A DNA stretch of 64,000 bases from Pseudomonas sp. GD04091 (lineage in GTDB: Bacteria > Pseudomonadota > Gammaproteobacteria > Pseudomonadales > Pseudomonadaceae). The translations under genes and the position numbers were made by a program. Shown here one piece after another: positions 17,914 through 26,442 of this stretch (positions are counted from its first letter, which is position 1; every line of letters begins with the position of its first letter). The stretch is from the NCBI RefSeq assembly GCF_029836165.1, contig NZ_JAOEBG010000008.1:62001-126000 (forward strand), in the 5' to 3' direction. The notes under the pieces were generated by a model. It was not told where the DNA came from, did no database searches, and worked only from the letters and a program-made list of their open reading frames with translations.

Positions 17914-19155
17914 TCAGATCCAGGAATGGCGGGCGGGCAGGGTGCCGTTGAGGTGGTAGGCGCCGACGGCGTGGTACTTCCAGCGCACCGGATCGTGCAG
18001 GGTGTGCACCCGGGCGTTGCGCCAGTGCCGGTCGAGGTTGAACTCCGCCAGGCTGGCGCGGCTGCCGGCCAGCTCGAACAGCTTCTCGCTGGCCAGCAGC
18101 GAGATTTCGGTGGTGAGCACCTTGGCTTCGGCCACGGCGATCGAGGCACGCGCGGCAGCGGCATCGTCGACGGGCGCTGCGTTGACCTCGTCGAGCACCC
18201 TGGCAGCCTTGCGCAGCAGCGCCTCGGCGGCGTGCAGGTCGAGCTTCAGGCGGCCGATGTCGGCGATCACGTAAGGGTCGTCGCTGTTGCGCTCGACCTT
18301 GGCTTCGATCCATGGCCGGGATTTTTCCCGGACAAAGCTGATCGCGTCGTCGATGGCCGCTTCGGCGATACCGGCATCGATGGCCGCCTGGATCAGCTGC
18401 GAGGCCGCACCCTGGATGCTGGGCAGCTCGCGGTGACGCCAGTTGTCGACGACCAGGTCGGCCTCTACCGACACCTGGTCGAGCAGCACGGTGCCGCTGG
18501 CGGTGGTGCGCTGGCCGAAGCCGGACCAGTCATCGACGATGCGCAGCCCCGGGCTGCCCCGACGCACGAACGCCAGGCGCTGGCGGCCTTCGTCGTCCAG
18601 GGCCTTGACCGCCACCCAGTGGGCGAACAGGGCGCCGGTGGAATAGAACTTCTCGCCGCTGATGCGATAGCCGTCGCCGTCGCGACTGATGCGCGCCTTG
18701 AGCGTCAGGGTGTCCTTGGTGCCGCGCTCGGGGCCGGCGTTGCCGATGCGCCAGCCGTCGAGCACGGCGCGGAATATCGCTTCCTTCTGTGCATCGCTGG
18801 CGGTCAGGCGTACCAGCTGCAGGATGCCGAACTGGTTCTGCGGGATCTGCCCCAGTGCCGGGTCGGCGGCGCTGATCAGGCGGAACACTTCGGCGATGGT
18901 CGCGAAGGACACTTCGGGGCCGCCGTAGGCCTTGGGCACGCTGATGCTGCCCAGGCCGCTGCGGGTGAACTGCTCGATCTCGGCCCAGGGCAGCTTGCGC
19001 TGCTGGTCGCGTTTTGCAGCCTGCTGGCGGGCTACCTCGGCCAGCTCGCGGGCGGCCTGCAGGGCCTCTGTGTCGGAGCGCAGCACCTTGGCTGGCAGCA
19101 GGAGCGGCGAGCTGTCGACGTCGCTGTGGAATTGGGGGGTTGGCTGGCTGGACAT
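17914..19155 (-). CDS. Acyl-CoA-dehydrogenase-fold monooxygenase, SfnC/DszC type (copy 2)
   Basis: A 413-residue paralogue of the previous gene, aligned along its whole length: SVPKAYGGPEVSFATIAEV, YRISGEKFYSTGALFAH, DDWSGFGQRTTASGTV and the near-identical RNARVHTLHDPVRWKYHAVG. It carries a longer N-terminal lead. It is the first gene of the leftward sulfur operon and faces an AT-rich upstream region with repeated TTCNTAAACG elements. Two adjacent copies suggest two related substrates or sequential oxidations. Function is inferred from family and context. Confidence 0.85.
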   Translation of the reverse strand: MSSQPTPQFHSDVDSSPLLLPAKVLRSDTEALQAARELAEVARQQAAKRDQQRKLPWAEIEQFTRSGLGSISVPKAYGGPEVSFATIAEVFRLISAADPALGQIPQNQFGILQLVRLTASDAQKEAIFRAVLDGWRIGNAGPERGTKDTLTLKARISRDGDGYRISGEKFYSTGALFAHWVAVKALDDEGRQRLAFVRRGSPGLRIVDDWSGFGQRTTASGTVLLDQVSVEADLVVDNWRHRELPSIQGAASQLIQAAIDAGIAEAAIDDAISFVREKSRPWIEAKVERNSDDPYVIADIGRLKLDLHAAEALLRKAARVLDEVNAAPVDDAAAARASIAVAEAKVLTTEISLLASEKLFELAGSRASLAEFNLDRHWRNARVHTLHDPVRWKYHAVGAYHLNGTLPARHSWI

Positions 19156-19301
19156 CAGTACCGCTCCTTGGCTGCACTCAATGCCCTGGCGTTGGCCACT
19201 GGGGTGATTGTGATCCTGACCATTCCTTACCTCACAAAGTTGAAGACGTCGCCTCGATGGCGACCGACGTTTGCTGGTCCGGTGGTCCGGTCTATATACC
19301 C

Positions 19302-19346
19302 TATTCGTTTAGAAAAAGTTTATGAACTACCGTTTAGGAATATGAA
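19302..19346 (-). promoter_or_regulatory. AT-rich upstream region with two TTC(C)TAAACG elements
   Basis: On the minus strand ATTCCTAAACGGTA (19328-19341) and TTCTAAACGAATA (19302-19314) repeat about 26 bases apart, upstream of the organosulfur operon. The first matches ATTCTTAAACAGTA upstream of oscA at 12 of 14 bases. A CysB-like or other sulfur-starvation site is suggested. The 277-base gap also holds GC-rich sequence near 19360-19400 with no clear feature. Confidence 0.5.
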
Positions 19347-19432
19347 TAGAAGCGTTGCTGGGGGGCTGTGGCAGCGGCTGCAGCCGCGAAGCAGGCGCCG
19401 CGGTACGTGGCACCTGCCTCGTGGACGATCCG

Positions 19433-20410
19433 CTAGCGGACCGTCACCACCAGCTTGCCCACCGCCTGTCGTTGCGCCAGGCGCTCGATCGCCGCACCAC
19501 CTTCGGCCAGTGCATAGGTCTGTGACACCAGCGGCTTCAGCTTGCCCTCGGCATGCCAGGCAAACAGCTGGCTGAAGTTGGCGGCGTTGTCCTGCGGCTG
19601 GCGCTGGGCGAAGGCGCCCCAGAACACCCCGAGCACCGCCGCGCCCTTGAGCAGCACCAGGTTCACCGGCAGCTGCGGGATCGTGCCGCTGGCGAATCCT
19701 ACCACCAGCAACCGTCCGTTCCAGGCCAGCCCACGCACGGCCTGGTCGAACAGCGCGCCACCGACCGGGTCGTAGATCACGTCCACACCCTGGCCGCCGG
19801 TCAGGCGCTTGATCTCATCCTTGAGGCTGGCCTGGCTGTAGTCGATCAGATCGTCGGCGCCGGCAGCCTTGGCGATGGCCAGCTTCTCGGCGCTGCTGGC
19901 CGCCGCGATCACCCGCGCGCCCAGGGCCTTGCCGATCTCCACCGCCGCCAGGCCCACGCCACCGGAGGCACCGAGCACCAGCAGGGTCTCACCGGCCTTG
20001 AGCTGGCCGCGCTGGGTGAGCGCATGCATCGAGGTGCCGTAGGTCATGCCGAAGGCTGCGGCGGTGGTGAAGTCCATGCCCGCCGGGATCGGCAGGACGT
20101 TGTAGAACGGCACCGCCACCTGCTCGGCGAAGGCGCCCCAGCCGGTCAGGGCCATGACCCGGTCGCCGACCTTGAATGCCCCGGCTTTCTCGCCGACCGC
20201 GGCCACCACGCCGGCGGCCTCGCCGCCCGGCGAAAACGGCAGCGGCGGTTGGAACTGGTACTTGCCCTCGATGATCAGGGTGTCGGGGAAGTTGACCCCG
20301 GCGGCACGCACGTCGAGCAGGATCTCGTTCTTCTTCGGCACAGGCGCGGCGACCTCTTCCAGGACCAGGTCCCGTGCCGGGCCCAAGGCTTTGCACAACA
20401 AGGCTTTCAT
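19433..20410 (-). CDS. NADPH:quinone oxidoreductase, zinc-independent MDR family
   Basis: A 325-residue medium-chain dehydrogenase/reductase. It has the GVNFPDTLIIEGKYQ start block, the NADPH Rossmann motif VLGASGGVGLAAVEIGKALGA, VIYDPVGG, and lacks zinc-binding cysteines, as quinone oxidoreductases do. Soluble and cytoplasmic. The start at 20410 (MKALLCKALG) follows AGGAATAG; the longer frame is not family-like. Probable role is reduction of quinones or enones for detoxification. Substrate not defined. A monocistronic leftward gene divergent from the FliL-like gene. Confidence 0.87.
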   Translation of the reverse strand: MKALLCKALGPARDLVLEEVAAPVPKKNEILLDVRAAGVNFPDTLIIEGKYQFQPPLPFSPGGEAAGVVAAVGEKAGAFKVGDRVMALTGWGAFAEQVAVPFYNVLPIPAGMDFTTAAAFGMTYGTSMHALTQRGQLKAGETLLVLGASGGVGLAAVEIGKALGARVIAAASSAEKLAIAKAAGADDLIDYSQASLKDEIKRLTGGQGVDVIYDPVGGALFDQAVRGLAWNGRLLVVGFASGTIPQLPVNLVLLKGAAVLGVFWGAFAQRQPQDNAANFSQLFAWHAEGKLKPLVSQTYALAEGGAAIERLAQRQAVGKLVVTVR

Positions 20411-20567
20411 CAGGGCTATTCCTTTGCGAGTGGTGGCCGATAAGTGTAGGAGGGCCACCCTGAGGGTCAACGAGCATGGTCGGCCCTGATGAGCCGGCAT
20501 AAGCCCGGGCTTGGGTTTGCCTGGCGCGCTGGGTAAGCTGGCGCCCACCGTATTGAGGAGTGAGTTC

Positions 20568-20969
20568 GTGAAAGCGTGGATCCTGATGGCGCTGGCCCTG
20601 ATGCTGCCAGTGACGGCGATGGCCGAGGAAAAGGAAGGCGAGCCCAAGGTCGCCTACATCACCCTCTCGCCGCCCTTCGTCGGCAACTATGCCCTCGACG
20701 GCGGGCCCAGGCTGCGCGTGTACAAGGCCGACGTCGCCCTGCGGGTGACCGGCGATGCCGCCGCCACCGCGGTCAAGCACCACGAGCCGCTGATCCGCAA
20801 CCAGCTGGTGGCGCTGTTCACCCAGCAGGGCGTGGACAACATGAGCAACGTCGAGGCCAAGGAAAAGCTCCGTCAGGACGCCTTGAAGCAGGTGCAGCAG
20901 GTGATGGAGGCCGAAGAAGGCAAGCCGATCGTCGAGGACCTGCTGTTCAACAACCTGATCGTGCAGTGA
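20568..20969 (+). CDS. FliL-like small exported protein (GTG start)
   Basis: A 133-residue protein from GTG 20568, preceded by GAGGAG. A hydrophobic leader (VKAWILMALALMLPVTAMA) ends in a likely cleavage site before EEKEGEP. The mature part reads like the FliL C-terminal domain: YITLSPPFVGNY, LRVYKADVALRV, PLIRNQLVALFTQQ, LRQDALKQVQQVM. No flagellar genes are near, so this is one of the stand-alone FliL-like proteins common in Pseudomonas. Role unknown. Confidence 0.75.
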   Translation: MKAWILMALALMLPVTAMAEEKEGEPKVAYITLSPPFVGNYALDGGPRLRVYKADVALRVTGDAAATAVKHHEPLIRNQLVALFTQQGVDNMSNVEAKEKLRQDALKQVQQVMEAEEGKPIVEDLLFNNLIVQ

Positions 20970-20984
20970 TGACCCCGCGCGGCG

Positions 20985-21443
20985 CTACGCGCGCTTGGCC
21001 AGCGCGAGGATGGCAGTCCACTGCTCGGCGGTGACCGGCATCACCGAAAGGCGGCTGCCCTTCTGTACCAGCGGCAGTTCCTCCAGCGCCGCCTGCTGCT
21101 TGAGCAGGCCCAGGCCGAGCACCTGGCCGAAAGTTCGCACATGTTCCACATCCACCGCGCTCCACGGGTTCTTTTCGGCGCTGGCCTTGGCGTCGTGGTA
21201 GTGGCTGGTCGGGTCCAGGGCGGTCGGATCCGGATAGGCGGCGGTGGTGATGCGAGCAATACCGGCGATGCCCGGTTGCGGGCAGCTGGAGTGGTAGAAG
21301 AAGAACTCGTCTCCCTCGCCCATGGCCCGCAGGAAATTGCGCGCCTGGTAGTTGCGCACCCCGTCCCAGCGGGCGGTGCCCAGGCGCGCCAAGGCTTCGA
21401 TGGAGAGCTCGTCGGGCTCGGATTTCATCAGCCAGTAGGCCAT
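20985..21443 (-). CDS. EVE-domain protein
   Basis: A 152-residue protein made almost entirely of an EVE (PUA-like) domain: MAYWLMKSEPDELSIEAL, WDGVRNYQARNFLRAM, GDEFFFYHSSC, GIAGIARI, and a final YWRKR-like helix region around EQWTAILALAKRA. EVE domains bind modified bases in DNA or RNA. The start at 21443 was picked as the family N-terminus; the frame extends upstream without support. Converges with the FliL-like gene 15 bases away. Confidence 0.9.
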   Translation of the reverse strand: MAYWLMKSEPDELSIEALARLGTARWDGVRNYQARNFLRAMGEGDEFFFYHSSCPQPGIAGIARITTAAYPDPTALDPTSHYHDAKASAEKNPWSAVDVEHVRTFGQVLGLGLLKQQAALEELPLVQKGSRLSVMPVTAEQWTAILALAKRA

Positions 21444-21623
21444 GGATGCTGCTCCTGAAAGAGTTTGAAATAAATCGTTGCATGAAACCGACAGTCGGTT
21501 GGCGCCAAGGTTTGCGTGTCGCCTCACGTTGTCGGAAAATGCGCCGATTTTAAAGCTAGACGCTCCGGCAGCCACCCAGAAAGCCGCCGAGCATGGACAG
21601 TTTGCCTAGGGGGGCAATCTTCG

Positions 21624-21779
21624 ATGAAACAACGTAAACCGGACCTGCTCTGGATCCTCGCCTTCATCTTCGGCCTGGGCGTGGTCACCACCGGTTACGC
21701 CCAGGGTTTCTGGGAGCGCAAGCTGGACGCCGCCTACCAGCAGATGCCGGCCGATCCGGCACAACAACAGCACCGCTGA
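21624..21779 (+). CDS. Small single-span membrane protein, 51 aa
   Basis: ATG 21624 has AGGGGGG eight bases upstream. The product has a charged start (MKQRKPDLLW), one hydrophobic helix (ILAFIFGLGVVTTGYAQGF) and a polar tail with PADPAQQQHR. It could be a membrane peptide or an exported protein cut after YAQ. Good ribosome site and clear topology make it likely real; no function recognised. Converges with fau. Confidence 0.6.
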   Translation: MKQRKPDLLWILAFIFGLGVVTTGYAQGFWERKLDAAYQQMPADPAQQQHR

Positions 21780-21798
21780 TCCCCTTTCCCGGGCCGGT

Positions 21799-22407
21799 TC
21801 ACTTCGGCGCCAGGTACCAGCCACGGTCGGAGACCGTGCCCTGCAACGGTACATCCCAGCTTGACTGGTTGAGTCGCTCGACCTTCTGGCACTCATGGGC
21901 CAGCCCCAGCAGCAGTGGTTTTTTCCAGGCCTTGCGCCGGGCCTGATAGGCCAGGCTGCGGTCATAGAAGCCGCCCCCCATGCCCAGGCGCCCGCCCACC
22001 TCATCGAATCCGACCAGCGGCAGCAGGATCAGGTCCAGCGACCAGATCGGCCGTTGCCGCTTGCGCTCGATCACCGGCTCCGGAATGCGGAAGCGGTTGG
22101 GACGCAGCTTCTCGCCTTGTTCGAAACGCTGGAACACCATGCGCGTGCGGGGCCAGGCGTGCAGCACCGGCAGGTAGACCCGCTTGCCACGCTTGTGCGC
22201 CTCGCGCAGCAGCAGGCGGGGGTCGATTTCACCGTCATTGGGCAGGTACAGGGCGATATGTCGGGCGCGGCGGAACAGCGGGTCCTGCGCCAACTGGCGA
22301 TAAAGGCCTATGGCTGCCTGGCGTTGCTGGGCGGGTGTGAGTGCGCGACGGGCGTTGCGCAGGAGGCGGCGAAGCTGGGGGCGGGTGAGCGGCGCGGTGT
22401 CGGTCAT
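21799..22407 (-). CDS. fau: 5-formyltetrahydrofolate cyclo-ligase
   Basis: A 202-residue enzyme of the YgfA/MTHFS family that turns 5-formyl-THF into 5,10-methenyl-THF using ATP. It shows the basic N-terminus LRRLLRNARRAL, IALYLPNDGEIDP, and the conserved LILLPLVGFDEVGGRLGMGGGFYDR ATP/folate motif in order. The start at 22407 avoids a longer frame that runs through the 6S RNA gene. As in E. coli, it lies immediately downstream of 6S RNA and is probably made from the same transcript. Confidence 0.93.
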   Translation of the reverse strand: MTDTAPLTRPQLRRLLRNARRALTPAQQRQAAIGLYRQLAQDPLFRRARHIALYLPNDGEIDPRLLLREAHKRGKRVYLPVLHAWPRTRMVFQRFEQGEKLRPNRFRIPEPVIERKRQRPIWSLDLILLPLVGFDEVGGRLGMGGGFYDRSLAYQARRKAWKKPLLLGLAHECQKVERLNQSSWDVPLQGTVSDRGWYLAPK

Positions 22408-22465
22408 GGCACGGGCGATCCCAGGGAAAACGAAAAGCCCGCCGTATGAGGCGGGCCGTTCTGAA

Positions 22466-22647
22466 GGCAGGCTCCCCGACAAGACCGCTATCGGTGTAGC
22501 CCTTGAACCCGAAAGTTCAAGGTGGAGATTGCAGGGGGCGTTAAGGCTTTCCGTCGGGCGGACATGCACACCGGCCCCAGCGTGCAACCCCCGTGGTTGT
22601 GCGTATCGGCTCAGGGACATAACCGACTGGCGCATCCCCCAGGGAGT
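22466..22647 (-). ncRNA. ssrS: 6S RNA
   Basis: The minus strand shows 6S RNA hallmarks shared with E. coli: GTCCCTGAGCCGATA near the 5' side, CCGCCCGACGGAAAGCCTTA, and the CACCTTGAAC...GGTTCAAGGGCTACA hairpin on the 3' side. The ends (CTCCCTGGGGG and CGGGGAGCC) can close the long rod that mimics an open promoter and traps sigma-70 RNA polymerase. About 182 nt. The gene lies between zapA and fau, the usual setting. Exact ends are estimates from the closing stem and the -10 box. Confidence 0.93.
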
Positions 22648-22653
22648 GGCGCC

Positions 22654-22659
22654 AGTATA
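22654..22659 (-). promoter_or_regulatory. -10 box of the 6S RNA promoter
   Basis: TATACT on the minus strand, about seven bases upstream of the predicted 6S RNA 5' end. A -35 element would fall inside the 3' end of zapA and was not clearly identified. Confidence 0.6.
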
Positions 22660-22665
22660 CCAATC

Positions 22666-22983
22666 TCAGTCTTTTTTGCTAACCGGATCGTCGGACAGTG
22701 CCTGGTCGACCCGGTCCAGCAGGTCGCGCACCTGTTCGCGGGTGGTGCCGGCACCGGAAGCTTGCGGCTGGTCCTGGCGATGCAGCAGTTCGTGGGTGAT
22801 GTTCAGCGCGGCCATCACGGCGATGCGGTCGGCGCCGATCACCTTGCCGCTGCTGCGGATCTCGCGCATCTTGCCGTCCAGGTAGCGGGCGGCACCGACC
22901 AGGTTGTTGCGTTCCTCGGGCGGGCAGATGATCGAGTATTCCTTGTCGAGGATCTGGACGGTGACGCTATTGCTTGAACTCAT
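22666..22983 (-). CDS. zapA: Cell division protein ZapA
   Basis: A 105-residue ZapA: an N-terminal globular part (VTVQILDKEYSIICPPEERNNLVGAARYLD) and a C-terminal coiled-coil helix (AVMAALNITHELLHRQ...). ZapA tetramers crosslink FtsZ filaments at the division ring. Its start overlaps the stop of the preceding ZapB-like gene by four bases (ATGA). The zapA - 6S RNA - fau order matches other gammaproteobacteria. Confidence 0.95.
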   Translation of the reverse strand: MSSSNSVTVQILDKEYSIICPPEERNNLVGAARYLDGKMREIRSSGKVIGADRIAVMAALNITHELLHRQDQPQASGAGTTREQVRDLLDRVDQALSDDPVSKKD

Positions 22984-23198
22984 GAGTCTTGCTCCAGGGC
23001 CTTGAGGCGCAGGATCATCGATTCGATCTTGCGTTTGGCGATCTCGTTCTTTTCGATGAGGTGGGCGCGCTCCTCGCGCCAGGATTTTTCCTGAGCTACT
23101 AAGAGTGCGTTTTGCCGTTTTAGTTGCTCGACCCGTTCGATCAGCAGCTCGAACCGGCTCATCAGCGCTTGCAGGTCGTTCTCTTGCATGGGTTGCAC
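22980..23198 (-). CDS. TIGR02449-type ZapB-like coiled-coil protein
   Basis: A 72-residue protein that is nearly all coiled coil (LMSRFELLIERVEQLKRQNALLVAQEKSW, then a second Lys/Glu-rich helix ending LRLKALEQDS). This small family always precedes zapA in pseudomonads and likely works with it at the Z-ring. The start may be Met1 or Met4 (23189). Overlaps zapA by four bases. Its partner role is inference from context. Confidence 0.85.
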   Translation of the reverse strand: MQPMQENDLQALMSRFELLIERVEQLKRQNALLVAQEKSWREERAHLIEKNEIAKRKIESMILRLKALEQDS

Positions 23199-23335
23199 TC
23201 GATTCCTTGACTCACCTGGCGATCATGCCTGCCCCAAGGGCGAGACGGCCAGTGCCGATGGTCTTGGCGCGCCTGCCGGTGCTAGGATACAAGGCCTCCA
23301 TTCTAGTCATTGCGCCGTCTGGCGCCTAGCAGCCC

Positions 23336-23890
23336 ATGCCCAATACCCAATCGCCCTACACCGCATTCGCCGCGTTGCTCTCGAGCAACGGTCATCCTGT
23401 CTCTCCCGCCGAGCTGCACGGCCTGCTGATCGGTCGCAGTTGCGCCGGCGCCGGCTTCGACGCCGACGCCTGGCTGGCCGACGCGGCCCAGCTGCTCGAG
23501 ACCGAGCCGGGCGACACCGTTCGCAAGGCGCTGGTCGGCCTGCAAGAGATGGTCAAGGCCGAGCTCACCGGCGAGGACGTCGCCATCGTCCTGCTGCTGC
23601 CTACCGATGACGCCGCGCTGGCCGACCGCGCTGCCGCGCTGGGCCAGTGGTGCCAGGGCTTCATCAGCGGCTTCGGCTTGAACGCCGGTGGCAAGGACCT
23701 GTCCACTGACGCCAAGGAGGTGCTTCAGGACCTGGTGGCCATCTCGCAGGTCCAGGAAGCCCTGGAAGAATCCGAAGACGGCGAAAGCGACTACATGGAG
23801 GTCATGGAGTACCTGCGCGTGGCCCCGCTGCTGCTGTACACGGAGCTGGCCAAGCCAGAAGCGCCCGCGCCCAAGCCCTCGCTGCACTGA
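23336..23890 (+). CDS. ygfB: UPF0149 (YgfB/YecA) family protein
   Basis: A 184-residue acidic protein with the family blocks [34 protein letters not shown] and a C-terminal [17 protein letters not shown]. YgfB homologues are cytoplasmic; in P. aeruginosa YgfB affects expression of the ampDh3 amidase and beta-lactam response. First gene of a rightward operon with pepP, ubiH and ubiI, 21 bases before pepP, and divergent from zapA. Function in this strain is inferred. Confidence 0.9.
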   Translation: MPNTQSPYTAFAALLSSNGHPVSPAELHGLLIGRSCAGAGFDADAWLADAAQLLETEPGDTVRKALVGLQEMVKAELTGEDVAIVLLLPTDDAALADRAAALGQWCQGFISGFGLNAGGKDLSTDAKEVLQDLVAISQVQEALEESEDGESDYMEVMEYLRVAPLLLYTELAKPEAPAPKPSLH

Positions 23891-23911
23891 TCCGAACGGG
23901 GTCGTTTGCCC

Positions 23912-25246
23912 ATGAGCCACATACCCAAGGCGGAGTACACCCGTCGGCGCAAGGCGCTGATGGCGCAGATGGTCCCCAACAGCATCGCCATCCTGCCGGC
24001 GGCCGCGGTCGCCATCCGCAACCGCGACGTCGAGCATGTCTATCGCCAGGACAGCGATTTCCAGTACCTGAGCGGCTTTCCCGAGCCCGAGGCGGTGATC
24101 GCCCTGATCCCGGGGCGCGAGCACGGCGAGTACGTGTTGTTCTGCCGCGAGCGCAATCCCGAGCGTGAGCAGTGGGAAGGCCTGCGTGCCGGCCAGGAAG
24201 GGGCGATCCGTGACTTCGGCGCCGACGACGCGTTCCCCATCGGCGACATCGACGAGATCCTGCCGGGCCTGATCGAAGGCCGCGAGCGGGTCTACAGCGC
24301 CATGGGCAGCAACCCTGAGTTCGATCGCCGGCTGATGGACTGGATCAACGTGATCCGCTCCAAGGCCCGCCTCGGTGCCCAGCCACCGAACGAGTTCGTT
24401 GCTTTGGATCACCTGCTGCACGATATGCGCCTGTATAAATCGGCGGCGGAAGTGAAGGTGATGCGCGAGGCCGCGGCGATCTCCGCCCGCGCCCACGTGC
24501 GCGCCATGCAGGCCTGCCGCGCCGGGTTGCACGAGTACAGCCTGGAGGCCGAGCTGGACTACGAATTCCGCAAGGGCGGGGCGAAGATGCCGGCCTACGG
24601 TTCGATCGTCGCCGCCGGGCGCAATGGCTGCATCCTGCATTACCAGGAGAACGACGCGCCGCTCAAGGACGGCGACCTGGTGCTGATCGACGCCGGTTGC
24701 GAGATCGACTGCTACGCCAGCGACATCACCCGCACCTTCCCGGTCAGCGGACGCTTCTCGGCGGAGCAGAAGGCCATCTACGAGCTGGTGCTCGCAGCCC
24801 AGGAGGCCGCGTTCGCCGAGATCGCCCCGGGCAAGCACTGGAACCATGCCCACGAGGCCACCGTGCGGGTGATCACCGAGGGCCTGGTGGCGCTGGGGCT
24901 GCTCAAGGGCGAAGTCCAGGCGCTGATCGACAGCGAGGCCTATCGCGCCTTCTACATGCACCGCGCCGGGCACTGGCTGGGCATGGATGTGCACGATGTG
25001 GGCGAATACAAGGTCGGCGGTGAGTGGCGCGTGCTCGAACCGGGCATGGCGCTGACCGTCGAACCGGGCATCTACATTGCCGCCGACAACCAGAGCGTCG
25101 CCAAGAAGTGGCGCGGTATCGGCGTAAGGATCGAGGACGACGTGGTGGTCACCCGCAAAGGCTGTGAAATTCTCACTTCAGGCGTACCCAAGACCGTCGC
25201 CGAGATCGAGGCGCTGATGCGCGACGCCCGCAAGGACGCCGCATGA
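23912..25246 (+). CDS. pepP: Xaa-Pro aminopeptidase
   Basis: A 444-residue M24B metallopeptidase that removes N-terminal residues preceding proline. An N-terminal creatinase-like domain (RNRDVEHVYRQDSDFQYLSGFPEPEAV) is followed by the pita-bread domain with metal ligands in VLIDAGCEIDCYASDITRTF, HRAGHWLGMDVHD, LTVEPGIYI and VRIEDDVVV. ATG 23912 is chosen over an in-frame TTG six bases upstream. Its stop overlaps the ubiH start by four bases, as in the classic ygfB-pepP-ubiH-ubiI operon. Confidence 0.96.
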   Translation: MSHIPKAEYTRRRKALMAQMVPNSIAILPAAAVAIRNRDVEHVYRQDSDFQYLSGFPEPEAVIALIPGREHGEYVLFCRERNPEREQWEGLRAGQEGAIRDFGADDAFPIGDIDEILPGLIEGRERVYSAMGSNPEFDRRLMDWINVIRSKARLGAQPPNEFVALDHLLHDMRLYKSAAEVKVMREAAAISARAHVRAMQACRAGLHEYSLEAELDYEFRKGGAKMPAYGSIVAAGRNGCILHYQENDAPLKDGDLVLIDAGCEIDCYASDITRTFPVSGRFSAEQKAIYELVLAAQEAAFAEIAPGKHWNHAHEATVRVITEGLVALGLLKGEVQALIDSEAYRAFYMHRAGHWLGMDVHDVGEYKVGGEWRVLEPGMALTVEPGIYIAADNQSVAKKWRGIGVRIEDDVVVTRKGCEILTSGVPKTVAEIEALMRDARKDAA

Positions 25247-26442
25247 GCCGTGTGAACCTGGCAATCATCGGCGGCGGCCTGGTCGGTGCCAGCCTGGCGC
25301 TGGCCTTGCAGGCCGGAGCCAAGGCCCGTGGCTGGAAGATTCTGCTGATCGAGCCGTTCGCCCCGGGCGACAGCTTCCAGCCCAGCTATGACGCGCGTTC
25401 CTCGGCGCTTTCGTACGGCACCCGGCAGATCTACGAACAACTGGGGCTGTGGCAGACCATCAGCCGCCGCGCCGAGCCGATCCGGCAGATCCAGGTGTCC
25501 GACCGTGGCCGCTTCGGCGCCACCCGCCTGGATGCCCTGGAAGAGGGGGTGCCGGCGCTCGGCTACGTGGTGGAGAACGCCTGGCTCGGCCAATGCCTGT
25601 GGCAGGCCATCGACGGCGAGGTGGTCAGCTGGCGCTGCCCGGCCGAGGTGCAGGCGCTGCAGGCCATCGCTGGCGGCTATCGCCTGCAACTGGACGACGA
25701 CACCTCGCTCGAATGCGACCTGGCGGTGCTGGCCGACGGTGGCCGCTCCGGCCTGCGCGAGCAACTGGGTATCCATGTGCGCCGCACGCCCTATGACCAG
25801 AGCGCGCTGATCGCCAATATCACCCCAGGCGAGGCCCACGGTGGCCAGGCCTTCGAACGTTTCACCGAGCAGGGGCCGATGGCCTTGCTGCCGTTGCCGG
25901 ACAACCGCTGCGCGCTGGTCTGGACCCGCCAGGGCATGGACGCCAGGCGCCTGGCCGAGCTCGACGAGCGCAGCTTCCTGCGCGAGCTGCAGGATGCCTT
26001 TGGCTACCGCCTTGGCGCGTTGCGCCAGGTGGGCGCCCGCCATCTCTATCCGCTGGCGCTGGTCGAGGCCGAAGAGCAGGTGCGCCCGCACCTGGTGGTG
26101 CTCGGCAACGCCGCCCATAGCCTGCACCCGATCGCCGGCCAGGGTTTCAACCTGTCGCTGCGCGACGTGCAGTCGCTGGCCGACGCGCTGCTGGCCGGGC
26201 CGCAGCAGCCGGGTGATCTGGCCACGCTGCAGGGTTACCAGCAGCGCCAGCGCCTCGACCAGGCCCTGACCATCGGCTTCTCCGACCAGGTCACCCGGCT
26301 GTTCGGCAGCAACCAGCCGCTAATGACGGCCGGACGCAACATCGGCCTGCTCGGCCTGGACCTGCTGCCACCGGCAAGAAGCTGGTTCGCCCGCCAGGCC
26401 ATGGGCCTGGGCACCCGGCCAGACCCGCGAGGGCAGGCATGA
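25243..26442 (+). CDS. ubiH: Ubiquinone biosynthesis FAD monooxygenase UbiH
   Basis: A 399-residue flavin hydroxylase. It has FAD motifs IIGGGLVGASLALAL (dinucleotide fold), LAVLADGGRSGLREQL (DG motif) and VLGNAAHSLHPIAGQGFNLSLRD (GD motif region; here GN replaces the usual GD). UbiH hydroxylates C6 of the ubiquinone ring (2-octaprenyl-6-methoxyphenol step), likely in a membrane-associated Ubi complex. ATGA overlap with pepP and four-base overlap with the hotdog gene. Separated from UbiI by operon position and similarity pattern; swap of the two is possible. Confidence 0.9.
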   Translation: MSRVNLAIIGGGLVGASLALALQAGAKARGWKILLIEPFAPGDSFQPSYDARSSALSYGTRQIYEQLGLWQTISRRAEPIRQIQVSDRGRFGATRLDALEEGVPALGYVVENAWLGQCLWQAIDGEVVSWRCPAEVQALQAIAGGYRLQLDDDTSLECDLAVLADGGRSGLREQLGIHVRRTPYDQSALIANITPGEAHGGQAFERFTEQGPMALLPLPDNRCALVWTRQGMDARRLAELDERSFLRELQDAFGYRLGALRQVGARHLYPLALVEAEEQVRPHLVVLGNAAHSLHPIAGQGFNLSLRDVQSLADALLAGPQQPGDLATLQGYQQRQRLDQALTIGFSDQVTRLFGSNQPLMTAGRNIGLLGLDLLPPARSWFARQAMGLGTRPDPRGQA

